DNA from: Sepioteuthis lessoniana
Lineage: Eukaryota; Mollusca; Cephalopoda; Myopsida; Loliginidae
DNA: 64,000 nucleotides
Assembly: GCA_963585895.1 (NCBI GenBank)
Contig: OY757904.1
Span: 30,356,046 to 30,420,045 of the forward strand
Direction of reading: 5' to 3'
Shown here: positions 12,919 through 24,312 of the stretch, piece after piece
How the letters are laid out: every line of letters begins with the position of its first letter
How positions within the stretch are numbered: position 1 is the first letter of the stretch
Program-made: the position numbers and the translations under genes
Notes under the pieces: generated by a model
Databases searched by the model: none
What the model was told of the DNA's origin: nothing
Seen by the model: the letters and a program-made list of their open reading frames with translations, nothing else

Positions 12919-13614
12919 TGTTATATTTTGACCTTCGGCCCGAGCAAAATGCCATTCAAGTTGATGCACCGGAAGGAAGTGACACATTCTAATGGCAGTT
13001 ATGGGAGGAAATCGCGTGGGCGGAAATTGGCTAATGAAATGGGACGAGCTAAAAAATTCCAATGGTACACTCATAGACTGATGCACCGGAAGAGAGTGAC
13101 CTGTGAACTGCATGACTGTTATTTCCGCTTGATGACGATTAAACATTCGATTTCAGAGATCGAGTGGGCATCGAACGATTATATAATTCAGTTGAGTCCG
13201 ACGGCCAGTTGAGTTGCAGGCAGTAGAGTTTGAGACGAGATGTGGTAGGAAAAGCCACATCAGGCCAAAGAGGCCTTTGGGCCCTGATGAGTTGAGGACC
13301 GGAGAAGATGCTGATAAGATGCCGTAAAGAAAGCCATCACCCAGCAGAGTGGCCTCTGGACCTCCGGTTGAGCATCAAAGAACAAGAAAGACACAACGTG
13401 ACGGCCATAAGTTTGGGGTCAAAATATTACCGTTTATGTTCGGTCTCCAGCTTCCTCTCACACGCAAACCTTGAACAACCCTTTCCAACACTTGCAATAA
13501 AGTGAGAGGTAAGTATTGTTAAAGAAGTCTTCCTGCGTGCGTCTTTGTCATTGCGTCTGTTATCATTGCGTCGGTATGTATCCAGTATATATATGTATAT
13601 TTCTGCATGAATCA
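12919..13614 (+). mobile_element. LTR-like repeat, copy 1 (diverged, solo)
   Basis: Starts TGTTATATTTTGACC and ends GCATGAATCA, so it has the TG...CA ends typical of LTRs. It shares with the 15.2 and 18.9 kb copies the start, CACCGGAAGGAAGTGACACAT, the GGGGTCAAAATATT segment, TGTTCGGTCTCCAGCT, AACAACCCTTTC, an AATAAA (13496-13501) and the GTCTTCCTGCGT end region. A roughly 116-bp internal duplication repeats the GATGCACCGGAAG motif (about 12963 and 13079). The two short ORFs here have no recognisable product. Confidence 0.65.
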
Positions 13615-13659
13615 GCAGATGAAAATATAACATATATACAGAGAAATTGAAGCATACAA

Positions 13660-13662
<3 letters not shown>

Positions 13663-13721
<59 letters not shown>
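13663..13721. repeat. TA microsatellite
   Basis: About 30 TA units. Confidence 0.95.
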
Positions 13722-13724
<3 letters not shown>

Positions 13725-14561
13725 GTAAGTCAACTTATTTCTATATAAAATATGAGTTAATTTTTATGTAAAAAAACAGGCTAGATAAGCTGTAATTTCA
13801 TGTCTATATTTTTGAATTTATTAACCAATCGGCGCTTACCCACTCGTTTTAAAATTTCTTTGATATGAGTAGACGTGAATAATTGAATTGGCAAGAAAAT
13901 GTGAAAGATAAACACCCCAAATAATTTAAGAAATCATTTCTCTTCTAGATTGTTTAAAATATATTATAACCTACAAGAAACATAGATAAATCGTATACTC
14001 TTTTTAAAATTTAATTTCGAGCCTCAAACTTATGAATATCAATAAGAATAATACTCAAGCAGTAGACCTGTGGATGCATTCTGTAATTCTTCTCAAAAAT
14101 CTTTCGAAATTATCTTTTTTGAGTGAATATCTAGCATCCTTTTCTTTTAAGGATAGATTTAATTTCAACATCATTTAATTATTCTGACTTGAATGAAAAT
14201 CGAGTTTCCATAACTCTACTTGTACTTCCCTTTGCATCTTCCACTTGTCGATAAAAATTCAGTTACAGCCACATACATGTTAAACATGGCAACATACCTT
14301 CCCTTTTACGTGGTGACTCACTCACACAAAGATCCTTTATGCACAAAATATATCATTAAATTAAGACAATGAATACTGCTACATAAACCCTTTCTCTTTT
14401 GTAATATTAACACTCTGATTAATATTATATTTTCTTACTAGAACTGATTTTGTAACTTTTGTTATTCAACAATTTTTTTTCATTCAATTAAATCGAATAC
14501 AAATTTATTAATCTACAGTTCTGTTTTTTATTTACTCATGCATTAATAAATTTTTCCACTG

Positions 14562-14562
<1 letters not shown>
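13722..14562. other. AT-rich DNA, nothing recognised
   Basis: No ORF or repeat family recognised. Confidence 0.55.

Positions 14563-14620
<58 letters not shown>
14563..14620. repeat. TA microsatellite abutting an RTE insertion
   Basis: About 29 TA units ending exactly where the LINE sequence begins. Confidence 0.95.
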
Positions 14621-14623
<3 letters not shown>

Positions 14624-15110
14624 GTAATTGCCGTCTAGCTTCTTCTTCAGCCGTTTAGTTAGCGTCCAAGTAGTGCATCCATATAGCAGTATCGATACGA
14701 CCGCTGCCTGGAAGAAACTGCGCTTCATTTTATCGGTCAGGTCTGATTTCCAAATGATCGAGAGCACAAGAATGTTGCGAGCAATATTGAACAAGTCCTG
14801 GCGGCAAAACCCCACAAGACACCAACTATACGGCCAACTGCCTCCCGTCACGAAAACTATCCAAGTTAGACGAACCAGACACGCAGGACACTGCTGGAGA
14901 AGCAAGGACGAGCTCATAAGTTATGTACTCCTATGGACCGCCGGATATGGCCAAGCAAAAGCAGGACGACCAGCACGAACATACATACAGCGGCTATGTG
15001 AGGATACGGGATGTAGCCCTGAAGACCTGCCAGAGGCGATGAAGGGAGAAGTGGTGAGAGAGGGTCAGGTATATCCGTACTAGCGGCACGACATGATGAT
15101 GATAATATAT
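14621..15110 (+). mobile_element. RTE LINE 3' end with 5' inversion
   Basis: Compared with the near-intact element at 52-55 kb, 14621-14762 is the reverse complement of about 54590-54727, while from about 14765 the sequence runs in the forward sense from about 54728 to the end of the ORF. The inverted and direct parts are adjacent in the source, which is the signature of twin-primed LINE integration. The direct part encodes the RTE C-terminus (ILNKSW, RHQLYGQLPP, TRHAGHCWRSKDEL, RPARTYIQRLCEDTG) and ends in a TGATGATGAT tail. It is a dead, truncated copy. Confidence 0.9.
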
Positions 15111-15202
15111 TGATGTATGCACTTTTAAACACAGAGACCGATGGAATGATGTCTTGGGTTTTCAGTGTAAATAAAGAAAGGTGACCTAGATCCTATTCCA
15201 AA

Positions 15203-15755
15203 TGTTATGTTTTGACCTTTTGACCCGGCCAAAAATGCCATTCAAGGTGGTGCACCGGAAGGAAGTGACACATACCGGTCGCAGGAAATCGGAAGATGTT
15301 GCGTATGCGTTGAGTCGTGTCTATATTACTGCGTGGGAGTTTGAAGGTAATATAAGGCCGACGAATTGAGGACAGTGGGAGATAGGCGAGAAGGAGGGCA
15401 AGCAGTACAGTGGAAGACGGAGGTAGACGCGTTGTAGTAGGGAAAGCCAGCACACAGAAGACTTTACTCCAGGGTCCGGTTGAGTAGCCATGAATAACGA
15501 GAAAGACACAACGCTGAAAGCCATAACTTCGGGGTCAAAATATTTCAGTAATGTTCGGTCTCCAGCTCTCTCTCTCACACGCAAACTTGGAACAACCCTT
15601 TCGAAACTTACAAATAAAGATATGAGGTAAAATATTTTCTAAAGAAGTCTTCCTGCGTCCTTCATTCCTGCGTCCTTTCTTTTTACGTTATTGTCCTTGC
15701 GTCTGTTTAATTATTGTGTTGTTGTGATGCTGTAGATGACTATATAACATATCGC
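15203..15755 (+). mobile_element. LTR-like repeat, copy 2 (left member of pair)
   Basis: Begins TGTTATGTTTTGACC. By eye it is about 96% identical to the 18.9 kb copy for roughly 440 bp, including an AATAAA at 15612-15617. The last ~100 bp align poorly with the other two copies, so the right edge is uncertain. TGGTGCCTGTGCC at 15760-15772, just after it, could be a tRNA primer-binding site, but this is a guess. If the two copies are LTRs of one element, this is the 5' LTR. Confidence 0.6.
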
Positions 15756-18700
15756 GATTTGGTGCCTGTGCCAGTAGAGTTTTTTAAAGGACTCAGAATG
15801 AACCTGGTTACCGTAAACGACAGTTTTAAGCATCACAAAACGACATAAACGAAAAGGACAAATAAAAATGCTGGAATTGAAAGATGTAAAAAGAAAAAAA
15901 AACAAGAACAAACGAGCAACAAACAGATGAAAAGACTGACGCGAAAAGAAAGAAAGAAAAGAAAAAAAGAAAAGGGGAAGGCAACGTGCTGGAAGAAAAG
16001 AAAAATTAAAAAAATTAAAAAAAAGAAAACAAGAAACAAGAATAGACCAGCTACAAAAACAGTAAAGTGAAAAAGAGAATAAAAAAAGAAAACAAAGAAA
16101 ATTAGTAAGTACATTCCTCATTCATATAATTCTATCTCTCTGTCGATTAATTTGATTATAATAGTGAAAGATTAGTTTTAATGACAAGGGCCTTTCTTGA
16201 AGCATAAAACTAGAAATAATGTTTTTTTTTAAAATGTGTGATCCCTAGATAAAAAATGAGATTACTGCTATGTGTAATATTGTATCGAAGTGAGGGAGGA
16301 AAAAGGAAGAAAAAAAAAAAAGAGAACTGGGACAGTAGCTGTCCGTTTTTTATAGACAGCAATAAAAAAAACAATATTGTCTTAAATGAAAGTTACCATA
16401 GACGGGGTCTTTGTGAGTAAAAACTGATTGTAAATATGATAAATTTTATGAATGGAATTTTTTTTATAGTAAATAGTCTTGGTGAGTAAAAATTTGTAGT
16501 AACTTGTCAGTGGTCCGGACAAGTGATGATTGAAAATTAGAATTTCAGTCCAAGATCTGGAATCCCGCATATCTGTACTTAAGACTTTTTGGGAAGGTTT
16601 TTATGTTTGGAACTTGTGGATTGGAAATGAGAATTTTAATCCGGGAGATGGAATCTTGGGATCATTAATGGGATTGTCCAAGCATCTCGCACATTGGGGG
16701 TTTGTTTGAATAATGCGCATATACTTTTTCGATATTTATGAAGTTGGGGGAATCAATATTTTCGGCGCTGGTAGAATCAGGCCTTTTTTTTTTTTTTGTT
16801 GTAGAAGTTGTTGATACGAATTATTGGACTTGTCATGGTCCGTGTTCATTGAAAATGGTCTCGCCGAGGAGGCAGAGTAACTAAGAGACAGACGTTTTTT
16901 GCGTCTGATGAGGCAGACAGGTATTTTGTGAGTTCCCCCCGGAGTGGAGTTTTGAGATTGTTATTGGGGAAGATATTTTGAAACAGGGTTTTGAATATGT
17001 GCAGAATTTTGACGGAACCAGGTGTGTGGCGAAGATTCGCAGATTCGGATTAGGAAATATTTTGAATTGGGAAATGTTGACAGAATTTATAAAAGTTTGG
17101 GTTGTTTAGAAAATAAAACCCGGGATATTTTGTGAAAAGAAAAAAAAAGAAGAAGAATGCTCGTAAGCTACTGAGAAAGTTGTATTATAAATCAGGCTTA
17201 ATTTATGATACGATAGACTGAAATTGAATAAACTGGGAAGCGAACCTATAGTTATAGTGTTAAGGTAAAGACATAGAGAGGTAGATATAAGGTTAAAAAA
17301 AAGGGATATTGAATGAGCAATTTATTATGAAAAAAAAAGAAAAAAGAAATGAAAACCAAAACAAAAAGAAAAAGCTACAGGACAATGAAAATGGAGAAAA
17401 AGAAAAAAAAAAGAAAAAAAAAAGAAAGAAGAGAAACTTGAACATTGTTGAACACAGCATATGAAAAAGAAAGAAAAAAAGAAAGAAAGAACAGACAATT
17501 TTAGTAATATAGACAGTACATAGATTGAAAAAAAAAAGAAGAAAAGAAAACTGAACATTTTTGAACTGTGATTGTAATATTGTTTTGACTTGTTATAAAG
17601 TGAAACTTTTAGAGTTTGTTTGAGTTTAAAGGTGACATTAGGAATGTTTTTTTTCCTATTCATATTATGAAATTTGACGAAAACCATTAACAGAGGATTT
17701 TATACTAGGTTTACTAATATTTGTAATTATATTGATTCTAAAACTTTTTTTTAGAATTTGGGGTTTTCGTGGAATAGGAAATATTTTTTTTTTTAGGTTT
17801 CTGTTTTGACGAATCGCTGGCTGACGTGAGAGTAGGATAGACATTCATCCAAGTGGATTTACGAATTGTTGTTGGGTAGACAGCAAAGAAAGCAATTCTA
17901 TCCAAGAATTCGCCGGCCCATGAAGTTGCAAAGGCCTATGGAGCCTTCTATTTTTTTTAGTTTGGGGTTCCGAGGATGGAATAAAAGAAAAAAAGGCGTG
18001 GCCTACTCCAATATTTTGTGGATGATGTCCGAGTCTTTCAGTCACGATGATGTTTTTGATTCGTATGTGATTTTGCGAAACTAAACGAATCTGGGAAAGG
18101 TGTGGTGCCTATATATTGGTAGCCACGAGGGTTCCTGATTAAATTGAAAAGATACCCGGCGTGGGTTTGATCAGTTAAAGCATGTTCCTCATGGGCTTGC
18201 AAACCAATGGGCATGGAAACAGAAACTTAATTTAAAAAAATGGGTAACACATTGCTAATTGGTATTTTGCGTGGACTATTTTAGGTGGTTTACAGCATGC
18301 GTGCCAGATTGTGATACATTCGGATGTATTGTGATACTTTTTTTTGGGCCATGATTTTTGTAGTTTATGGGGAATGCTTTGGGCATTGAAGATATTGTTT
18401 TTTAGTTTATGAAATTCTCCGGTTACTCCAGGCAGAAACCTGTTGAGCAAAGAACTGGAGTGTGGTCATGAGGAATCCAGGCGAAATGTATTGCTGGAAT
18501 GACCAGGGTCACTAAGTTTGTGACCAAGATATGGGACCAGAGTATGGTCATTTTAGGGTTTTGAAATTTCTTCAAGGAATTTTGAAGGGCCCGTTGTGAT
18601 GAGAGGATAAAAAATGCATCCGTATGGTACTTTGATGCACACATGTCAAGATGGCCAACTACGCAAATATAGTAAAAGAAATGTAGATAATAATTAGCCG

Positions 18701-18891
18701 GGCAAGTGTTACATAGAGAGAACGTCGCCTTCTAAGTAAGATTTTAGTTGCTGTATTTCAAGTGATTCTTTTTGTTTTTTTAGCAATTTATTGTCCTTGT
18801 AAATTGTTCTGTAAAATATGTGTGAGGGTGATGGAGACGAACGTGAAGAAAATTACACATGTGGAATTTTGAAAAATAATTAATGAAGGAT
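15756..18891 (+). mobile_element. Non-coding interior between LTR-like repeats (LARD-like)
   Basis: About 3.1 kb with no gag or pol motif in any frame. It begins with a purine-rich A/G block (15880-16110), has a second A/G block (17330-17560), and between and after these is visibly G- and T-rich on the plus strand. Short internal duplications are seen, for example GAGTAAAAA units near 16417 and 16482 and a GAATTTCAGTCC/GAATTTTAATCC pair near 16541 and 16632. It might be the interior of a large retrotransposon derivative, or simply DNA between two solo LTRs. No convincing polypurine tract precedes 18892. Confidence 0.4.
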
Positions 18892-19451
18892 TGTTATGTT
18901 TTGACCTTTTGACCCGGCCAAAAATGCCATTTAAGGTGGTGCACCGGAAGGAAGTGACACATCCCGGTCGCTAGAAATCGGAAGAGGTTGCGTATGCGTT
19001 GAGCCGTGTCTATATTACTGCGTGGGAGTTTGAAGGTAATATAAGGCCGACGAATTGAGGACAGCGGGAGATAGGCGAGAAGGAGGGCAAGCAGTACAGT
19101 GGAAAACGGAGGTAGACGCGTTGTAGTAGGGAAAGCCAGCACACAGAAGAGTTTACTCCAGGGTCCGGTTGAGCAGCCATGAAGAACGAGAAAGACACAA
19201 CGCTGACGGCCATAACTTCGGGGTCAAAATATTTCAGTAATGTTCGGTCTCCAGCTCTCTCTCACACGCAAACTTGGAACAACCCTTTCGAAACTTACAA
19301 ATAAAGATGTGAGGTAAAATATCTTATAAAGGAGTCTTCCTGCGTCTTCCTCGCGTGCGTCGTCTGTTCTTGCGACATTATCATCGGGCGTCTTAATTAT
19401 TATTACATTGGTATGTATCCAGCCTATATATGTATATTTCTGCATGAATCA
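18892..19451 (+). mobile_element. LTR-like repeat, copy 3 (right member of pair)
   Basis: TGTTATGTTTTGACC start and GCATGAATCA end. It carries AATAAA at about 19302-19307. Closest relative in the window is the 15.2 kb copy, while its last 40 bp match the 12.9 kb copy. No target-site duplication shared with the left member could be found. Confidence 0.65.
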
Positions 19452-19837
19452 TTGTAATAACTGGGTTTTAGAAACCTATCATCTAATTACTTGCATTATC
19501 GAGTTAGCTTCTCTTGAAAACTCACTTTGAAGTTCTCCAGCTGACCACCCATCATTTTCTTCTAATATTGCTGTGATTTTCTGACGAATGAAATATTCCA
19601 ATCCATTAGTTGCTTAAGATCAACTTTAAAAGAATTGAACCTTCAGTTATTTGCTGAGGATATTAACACAGTGGAATAGGAGATCAAATAAGTGAGTCGG
19701 TCTCATTACTTCGCTATATAGGGGGATTAGTTTCAACCACAAACACAAGATGCTGATCATTACAAGCCTTAATTGAAACGAAAATATTTTGATAGATGTT
19801 GCTGTTTAAAGACATATCTGACATCGACCTACCCCTA
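19452..19837. other. Unrecognised DNA
   Basis: Nothing recognised. Confidence 0.5.
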
Positions 19838-19992
19838 AAGCCAGTTGCTGGGAGTAATAAACGGTTTTCTACCTTTGCAAAGGATATTAGTCTGAACATG
19901 AACGTAATTGCTCAACTGGAATTCAAACTCGCTTATTATGAATATGCAATGAAGCACGTTAGCCATTATGTAACAAGGACCTCTCCAAGTTG
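19838..19992 (-). mobile_element. tRNA-derived SINE (family 1), old partial copy
   Basis: Minus strand retains the head and mid body (GTCCTTGTTACATAATGG, AGCGAGTTTGAATTCCAG-like, GTTCATGTTCAG) with many substitutions; the 3' tail is gone. Confidence 0.65.
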
Positions 19993-20664
19993 TTTTTAAT
20001 AGCGTTACGGTAACATCAATAACACTTACCAGTTCAATATCAAAAGATAGAAATTGTTTTAATTATCATTATATAATCAGGTGTGGTTAGAATAACGGTT
20101 ATTTTTCTGGTTAATGGAATCAGCAATACAAGTTGAAACCCTGGACTGGGCAGTTTGCTTTCTAATTCACATCAATGCCTTCGGATAAGGCATGAGTTTA
20201 TCAGTGATCCCAGAATCTATAGGTAAATATTTGGATATATTTCTTTTACTTTGATTTGGTAACAATCTAGGTGACATAAATTTCTGAATTCAAACCAGCT
20301 TTACTCCGCTTAAAATTGATCTCTAGTCCCATCCTGTTCATACGACGGAGGCGTGTAGCATAACGATTACTGTCCTTAAAAATGAATACAGTAACGAGAT
20401 TCAGAATTCTGGAAAAGTTGTTTGTCGTTTATTTTTGCTGTATTTTTGCTCTCGGTAAAGGAACACATCTTTATACTCCCTCCATCTTTGGTTAAATAGT
20501 AGGAAATACAGTGCCGTTTCTGGGCAACCAGTTTAGGAGAAAGACAACTCTGCATGCAAACACGAATCGAGCTGGAGTGCACATTCAGAAGCAAATCTGC
20601 AAGAGAATCTACATGTGAATAGATGTTTGCAGCTGGTTAAATCTGAATCCCGTAAATTCCTATC
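19993..20664. other. Unrecognised DNA
   Basis: No gene or repeat recognised. Confidence 0.5.
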
Positions 20665-20712
20665 AAAAGACAGACAGACAGACAGGCAGACAAAGACAGA
20701 GACAGAGCCACA
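20665..20712. repeat. CAGA microsatellite
   Basis: Imperfect CAGA units. Confidence 0.9.
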
Positions 20713-20759
20713 GAGGGAGATATCCTGTCCACGGTGGGGGATTTGACTTAGTCTTGTTT

Positions 20760-20818
20760 GATTTCTTTTTAAATGGCATTTCAGTCTTTGTGGGTTATTT
20801 AATGACAAAGCCAACCTT
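20760..20818 (-). mobile_element. SINE tail fragment
   Basis: Minus strand reads GGCTTTGTCATTAAATAACC followed by a diverged GATATGCCATT-type end: only the shared 3' tail of the family 1 and family 2 repeats survives. Confidence 0.6.
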
Positions 20819-21032
20819 GTCGAAAAACAGAAACAACGATAGAATTGTAAATGATATTAACTTGTGAACTCCAACAAATGGCCATATCATTGTTTAAGAA
20901 CCAGCGAAAAATTACACGTAACAGCTATGTGTGGACACTAGATGCTGTCGGGAGGTCAGGCGAAGAGTAATTACTGATACGCAAGGATGCTGAGATATAT
21001 TCAATTAAATCCGTGCTATCCCCATAATATAT

Positions 21033-21035
<3 letters not shown>

Positions 21036-21080
<45 letters not shown>
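21036..21080. repeat. CA/TA microsatellite
   Basis: Short CA then about 20 TA units. Confidence 0.9.
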
Positions 21081-21083
<3 letters not shown>

Positions 21084-22087
21084 ATTGTTGCTGTTGTCGA
21101 TATATCGGATAAAATCTAAATTATAATGTCAATATTCATATAAGTGTTTAAGTTTACATATATCTTATTTAGAAAGAAATAGTTTTCTTTTCCGTGTCAT
21201 TTCTTTTCTTTTCTTTTTTTTTCATCTGGAAGTAAATTCTTTCTATAGAGATAAGAAAACTCAATCTTTCAAATGTTCCCTTTGAAGAGGTCTCTGCTGA
21301 ATACTATCATTGCAATCTTTTCGACTTGACGTTACCCTTCATCTTGCTAGCTGAAGATGTATGAAAACTATTTATCAATCAGCCTAATACAACTTCTACC
21401 GATATCCCTACCTTATTTCATTCGATTCAATGCAACTAATATATGCATTATTTTGCTATTTCTTAGTAGAACCCCCCCCCAAAAAAAAACCTATTGAAAA
21501 TATATATTCATAGAAGTTGATTTATTCTAAACGTTATTTGTTATTTGTCATTTAAATACGAATAATTTCTCCGGATAAAATATGTTACATAGACAAATAT
21601 AGGAATAGAATTAAACAAAATAACTGAAAGATTCGATTTTTCAGAAAGCAAAATAGACTAAAAGAGTTAAAAATCTGCTTTAACAAAATTTCTATTTTGT
21701 ACATTTCAGAATCAACGTGGAGAACCAAATAGGAAACTTCTTTAGAGACTTTGGTATACGGTGCCAGTAGTGTCGGAAAGGTTATTGTCATATGGAATTA
21801 ATTTGGACTGCTAATTTCAAATGTTCGACGAGGCTGATGGTTTTCAATCAGCACTAATATTCGTAGAAAAAGTATGAATCAGTAACTCATCTCCAACCAT
21901 AATTTCTGGAAAAATATAAGGACTAAGTGTGCAACTTAACGTTCTTACGATTGCTTGTCTGAGATAATTCAGTTTTTGTATTTAAAACGGCAGTACTCCA
22001 CTTAAAAATTGATCATAAGTTGCAATCAACCTGCAGTAAAAGAGCTAAATGTATAAGCATATAGGTAGGGGTGAGTAAACTCCAACG
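21081..22087. other. AT-rich DNA, nothing recognised
   Basis: No recognisable gene; homopolymer C and A runs at 21472-21490. Confidence 0.5.
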
Positions 22088-22300
22088 GTTTTTTTTTCAT
22101 TTCTTTAATGTGATATTCGTGGGTTATTTGGATCTAAAATCACCGTTCACGAAAAACGGTAGATATTCTCTTAAACCCATAGTCAGGACGATAACATGGT
22201 TCAATATCTTATAAGTCAAAAAGTGAACGTAATAACTTGAGTGAAATTCGAACTCACTTACTTCAAAGCTGTAGACCAGTACTTTTGCCGTTACTTAAAG
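22088..22300 (-). mobile_element. tRNA-derived SINE (family 1), old copy
   Basis: The order tail, body, tRNA-like head is retained on the minus strand (GTTCACTTTTTGACTTATAAG, AGTGAGTTCGAATTTCACTC), heavily substituted. Confidence 0.65.
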
Positions 22301-23862
22301 AATAATTGTACCATTTCAACATGTACAAACGTATTCGAACGATACCAAGGAGCGAATAGATGTTATATTTAAAAATGCCACTAGCCGGTAAAAATATATT
22401 TTGACAAATTTTGTAATTTCGTCGAGTAGGCTAGGAGTAACAACGTGCTTGATCTTGCACCGAGCTAGAAACAGCAATTAACCATGAATTGCCATGTTGA
22501 TCAGACTTGGTAGATGATCTAAGTTGTCGTGGGAGCTGACCCGACGATGACACCTGTGCAAAGCAGAAAGTGAGGATAAGGCATTTTTTAAACGCCAATA
22601 AAAGAAGATTGCTTTGTCAAATACGTTTCTCTTTTTGGTGACTGAAGTACGGGGAAACATTTGATCGCGTGGACGAGGAGCGATTGACCACTCAAAGATA
22701 TGAGTTGAACTGGTTTTTACTGGGACAAAAAAGCAATGCCACGCAATCTGTCCGTAATCCATTTTCCCATATCGTTACGATCTCAAAATATAATCAGAGG
22801 TAATAAAACAATAAGTTCATGGATTCGAGACATGTGTATTTTCTCTTTCTTAATCAGACGGTTTGTCATCAACAATATCCCCACTTATTAGTGACAAGGC
22901 TCCATATATTTAACTAGGTTTACGCTATTTTTCTGTGAAATCATAGTCATCAAATAAAAACTATGTTAATTTCAGGTATTTAGAAGGGAGCAAGCAGGAA
23001 AAAATATCATATGATTTTTTGTTGGTTGTTTCCTGAGAGCTGATTTAATGAGAGAGTTGTATATTGCTTTCCAGTAGTTATTTTAAGACTTTTGTTTCGC
23101 CTGCTGTCTTAAGTTCTTCCTCTAGTAATTTCTAAAATACATTTTTCCCTTCCCATTGGGTTGACAGCACACAGAAGTCTCTCCCCCAAACTGCCACTTA
23201 TCGGAGAATGACTTCAACTGTCACCTGGGAGCCACAATCTGGCATTGATCTTGTTAAATTTTAATTAGCGTATATCTATATCGCCGACTGTATACCCATC
23301 TGAGCGCAAGACTTTCTAGAAATTCTACAAAACAAAGCTGCAATTAACTCGCCGACAGAAAAGGTTGGAATATAAAATTAACAAAACTAATCAATAATAA
23401 ACATTAACTATAGGGTCAATATTTGCTCAAAAGCAGGAGTAGCAATAGTCATAATACTTTTTGCTGACTCTCAGCCTGACAATAAAAACAACATTAATTA
23501 ACAACCTAAGCCTCCAATAATGATACCTACATATCAGCGGCCTTTCAACATTGTTGATAAGGTATCAAATTTTACCCAACGCCTTGGGCACAAGCAGAAA
23601 GCGACACAAGGTCAATTTTCAAGCGAAGTAATGATTGAATTAATCTTTCTTCTACTAGACTAGGAGCCTTTCCAAAGCTAACGTACACAAGATATCCTAA
23701 AATTATTAATCTTAGTCGTGCGGGGGAGGGGAAGAAGTGAGGAAATCACAAGAAAGTTAACAAGAATTGATGACAAACAGAGTCCCAAGAATATGAACTT
23801 AATTTGGCGAATATATTAGAATAATGAAAATGAAAAGAAGAATATTAAACATCACCGAATAC

Positions 23863-23865
<3 letters not shown>
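22301..23865. other. Unrecognised DNA with one 94-codon minus ORF
   Basis: A minus-strand frame at 22478-22762 (MDYGQIAWHC start) lies in a slightly GC-richer block. I recognise no domain, and no splice or promoter signals support it. It may be a remnant of an unknown element or chance. Confidence 0.35.

Positions 23866-23909
<44 letters not shown>
23866..23909. repeat. TA microsatellite left of the ribozyme element
   Basis: About 21 TA units ending directly at the element at 23910. Confidence 0.95.
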
Positions 23910-23915
<6 letters not shown>

Positions 23916-23920
23916 ACCAC

Positions 23921-23975
23921 GGTATGCACTGCTGATGAGATTCAATAAGGTCAAAACAGCGGTTCAGTGTTCCGT
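23921..23975 (+). ncRNA. Hammerhead ribozyme-like motif, copy 1 (probably inactive)
   Basis: CACTG at 23927-23931 can pair with CAGTG at 23965-23969 as stem I. CTGATGA is at 23932-23938. Stem II is GATT/GGTC (two G-U pairs) with loop CAATAA. Then AAAA replaces the required GAAA: the conserved G12 is A at 23953, which should abolish catalysis. Stem III is AC/GT around loop AGCG, with cleavage expected after T23964. Confidence 0.65.
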
Positions 23976-24242
23976 CTGTCACATGTTGGTGTTTGCCGAA
24001 TTTTCTAGTCATGGTAATTAATTGACATATTATCAATTCCCCTACTTATAAATATAATCTAATTTCAGCCCATGAGGTTAAAGTGTATGCGGAAGCATAA
24101 CGCCGACTTTGGAAGACGTAGCCCTTAAGGTGGCCGTGTCCTCTGACCAGAAAACGAACTTTCAAGACACATTAGGGCATGTGGTCATGCATTCCTACCA
24201 CGACTAGTTCATTTGGCATCGTTTATGGGTGGCATGGACTGG

Positions 24243-24296
24243 TGGTCCAGCGGTAGAGTTTCGGTTTCTGCATTCTGTGGTTGTTGGTTCGATCTC
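24243..24296 (+). promoter_or_regulatory. Pol III A-box and B-box-like pair
   Basis: TGGTCCAGCGG at 24243-24253 fits the A-box pattern TRGYNNARNGG. GGTTCGATCTC at 24286-24296 is one base off the B-box consensus. The spacing of about 43 bp suits a tRNA-type internal promoter. It lies 23 bp upstream of the second ribozyme motif. Confidence 0.6.
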
Positions 24297-24312
24297 CAGT
24301 GGTAGAGACCAT

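Noticed and set aside
13285-13325. CTGATGAG as a third hammerhead
   Set aside because: No GAAA at the right distance and no stem II pairing; it is part of the LTR-like repeat.
15711-16121. 136-codon minus ORF rich in Phe/Leu/Ser (and the 17325-17687 one)
   Set aside because: Produced by the purine-rich tract on the plus strand; no domain and no codon bias.
24237-24300. Possible functional tRNA gene
   Set aside because: A/B-box-like sequences are present but acceptor and anticodon stems do not close, and the stretch belongs to a repeat with ribozyme motifs.
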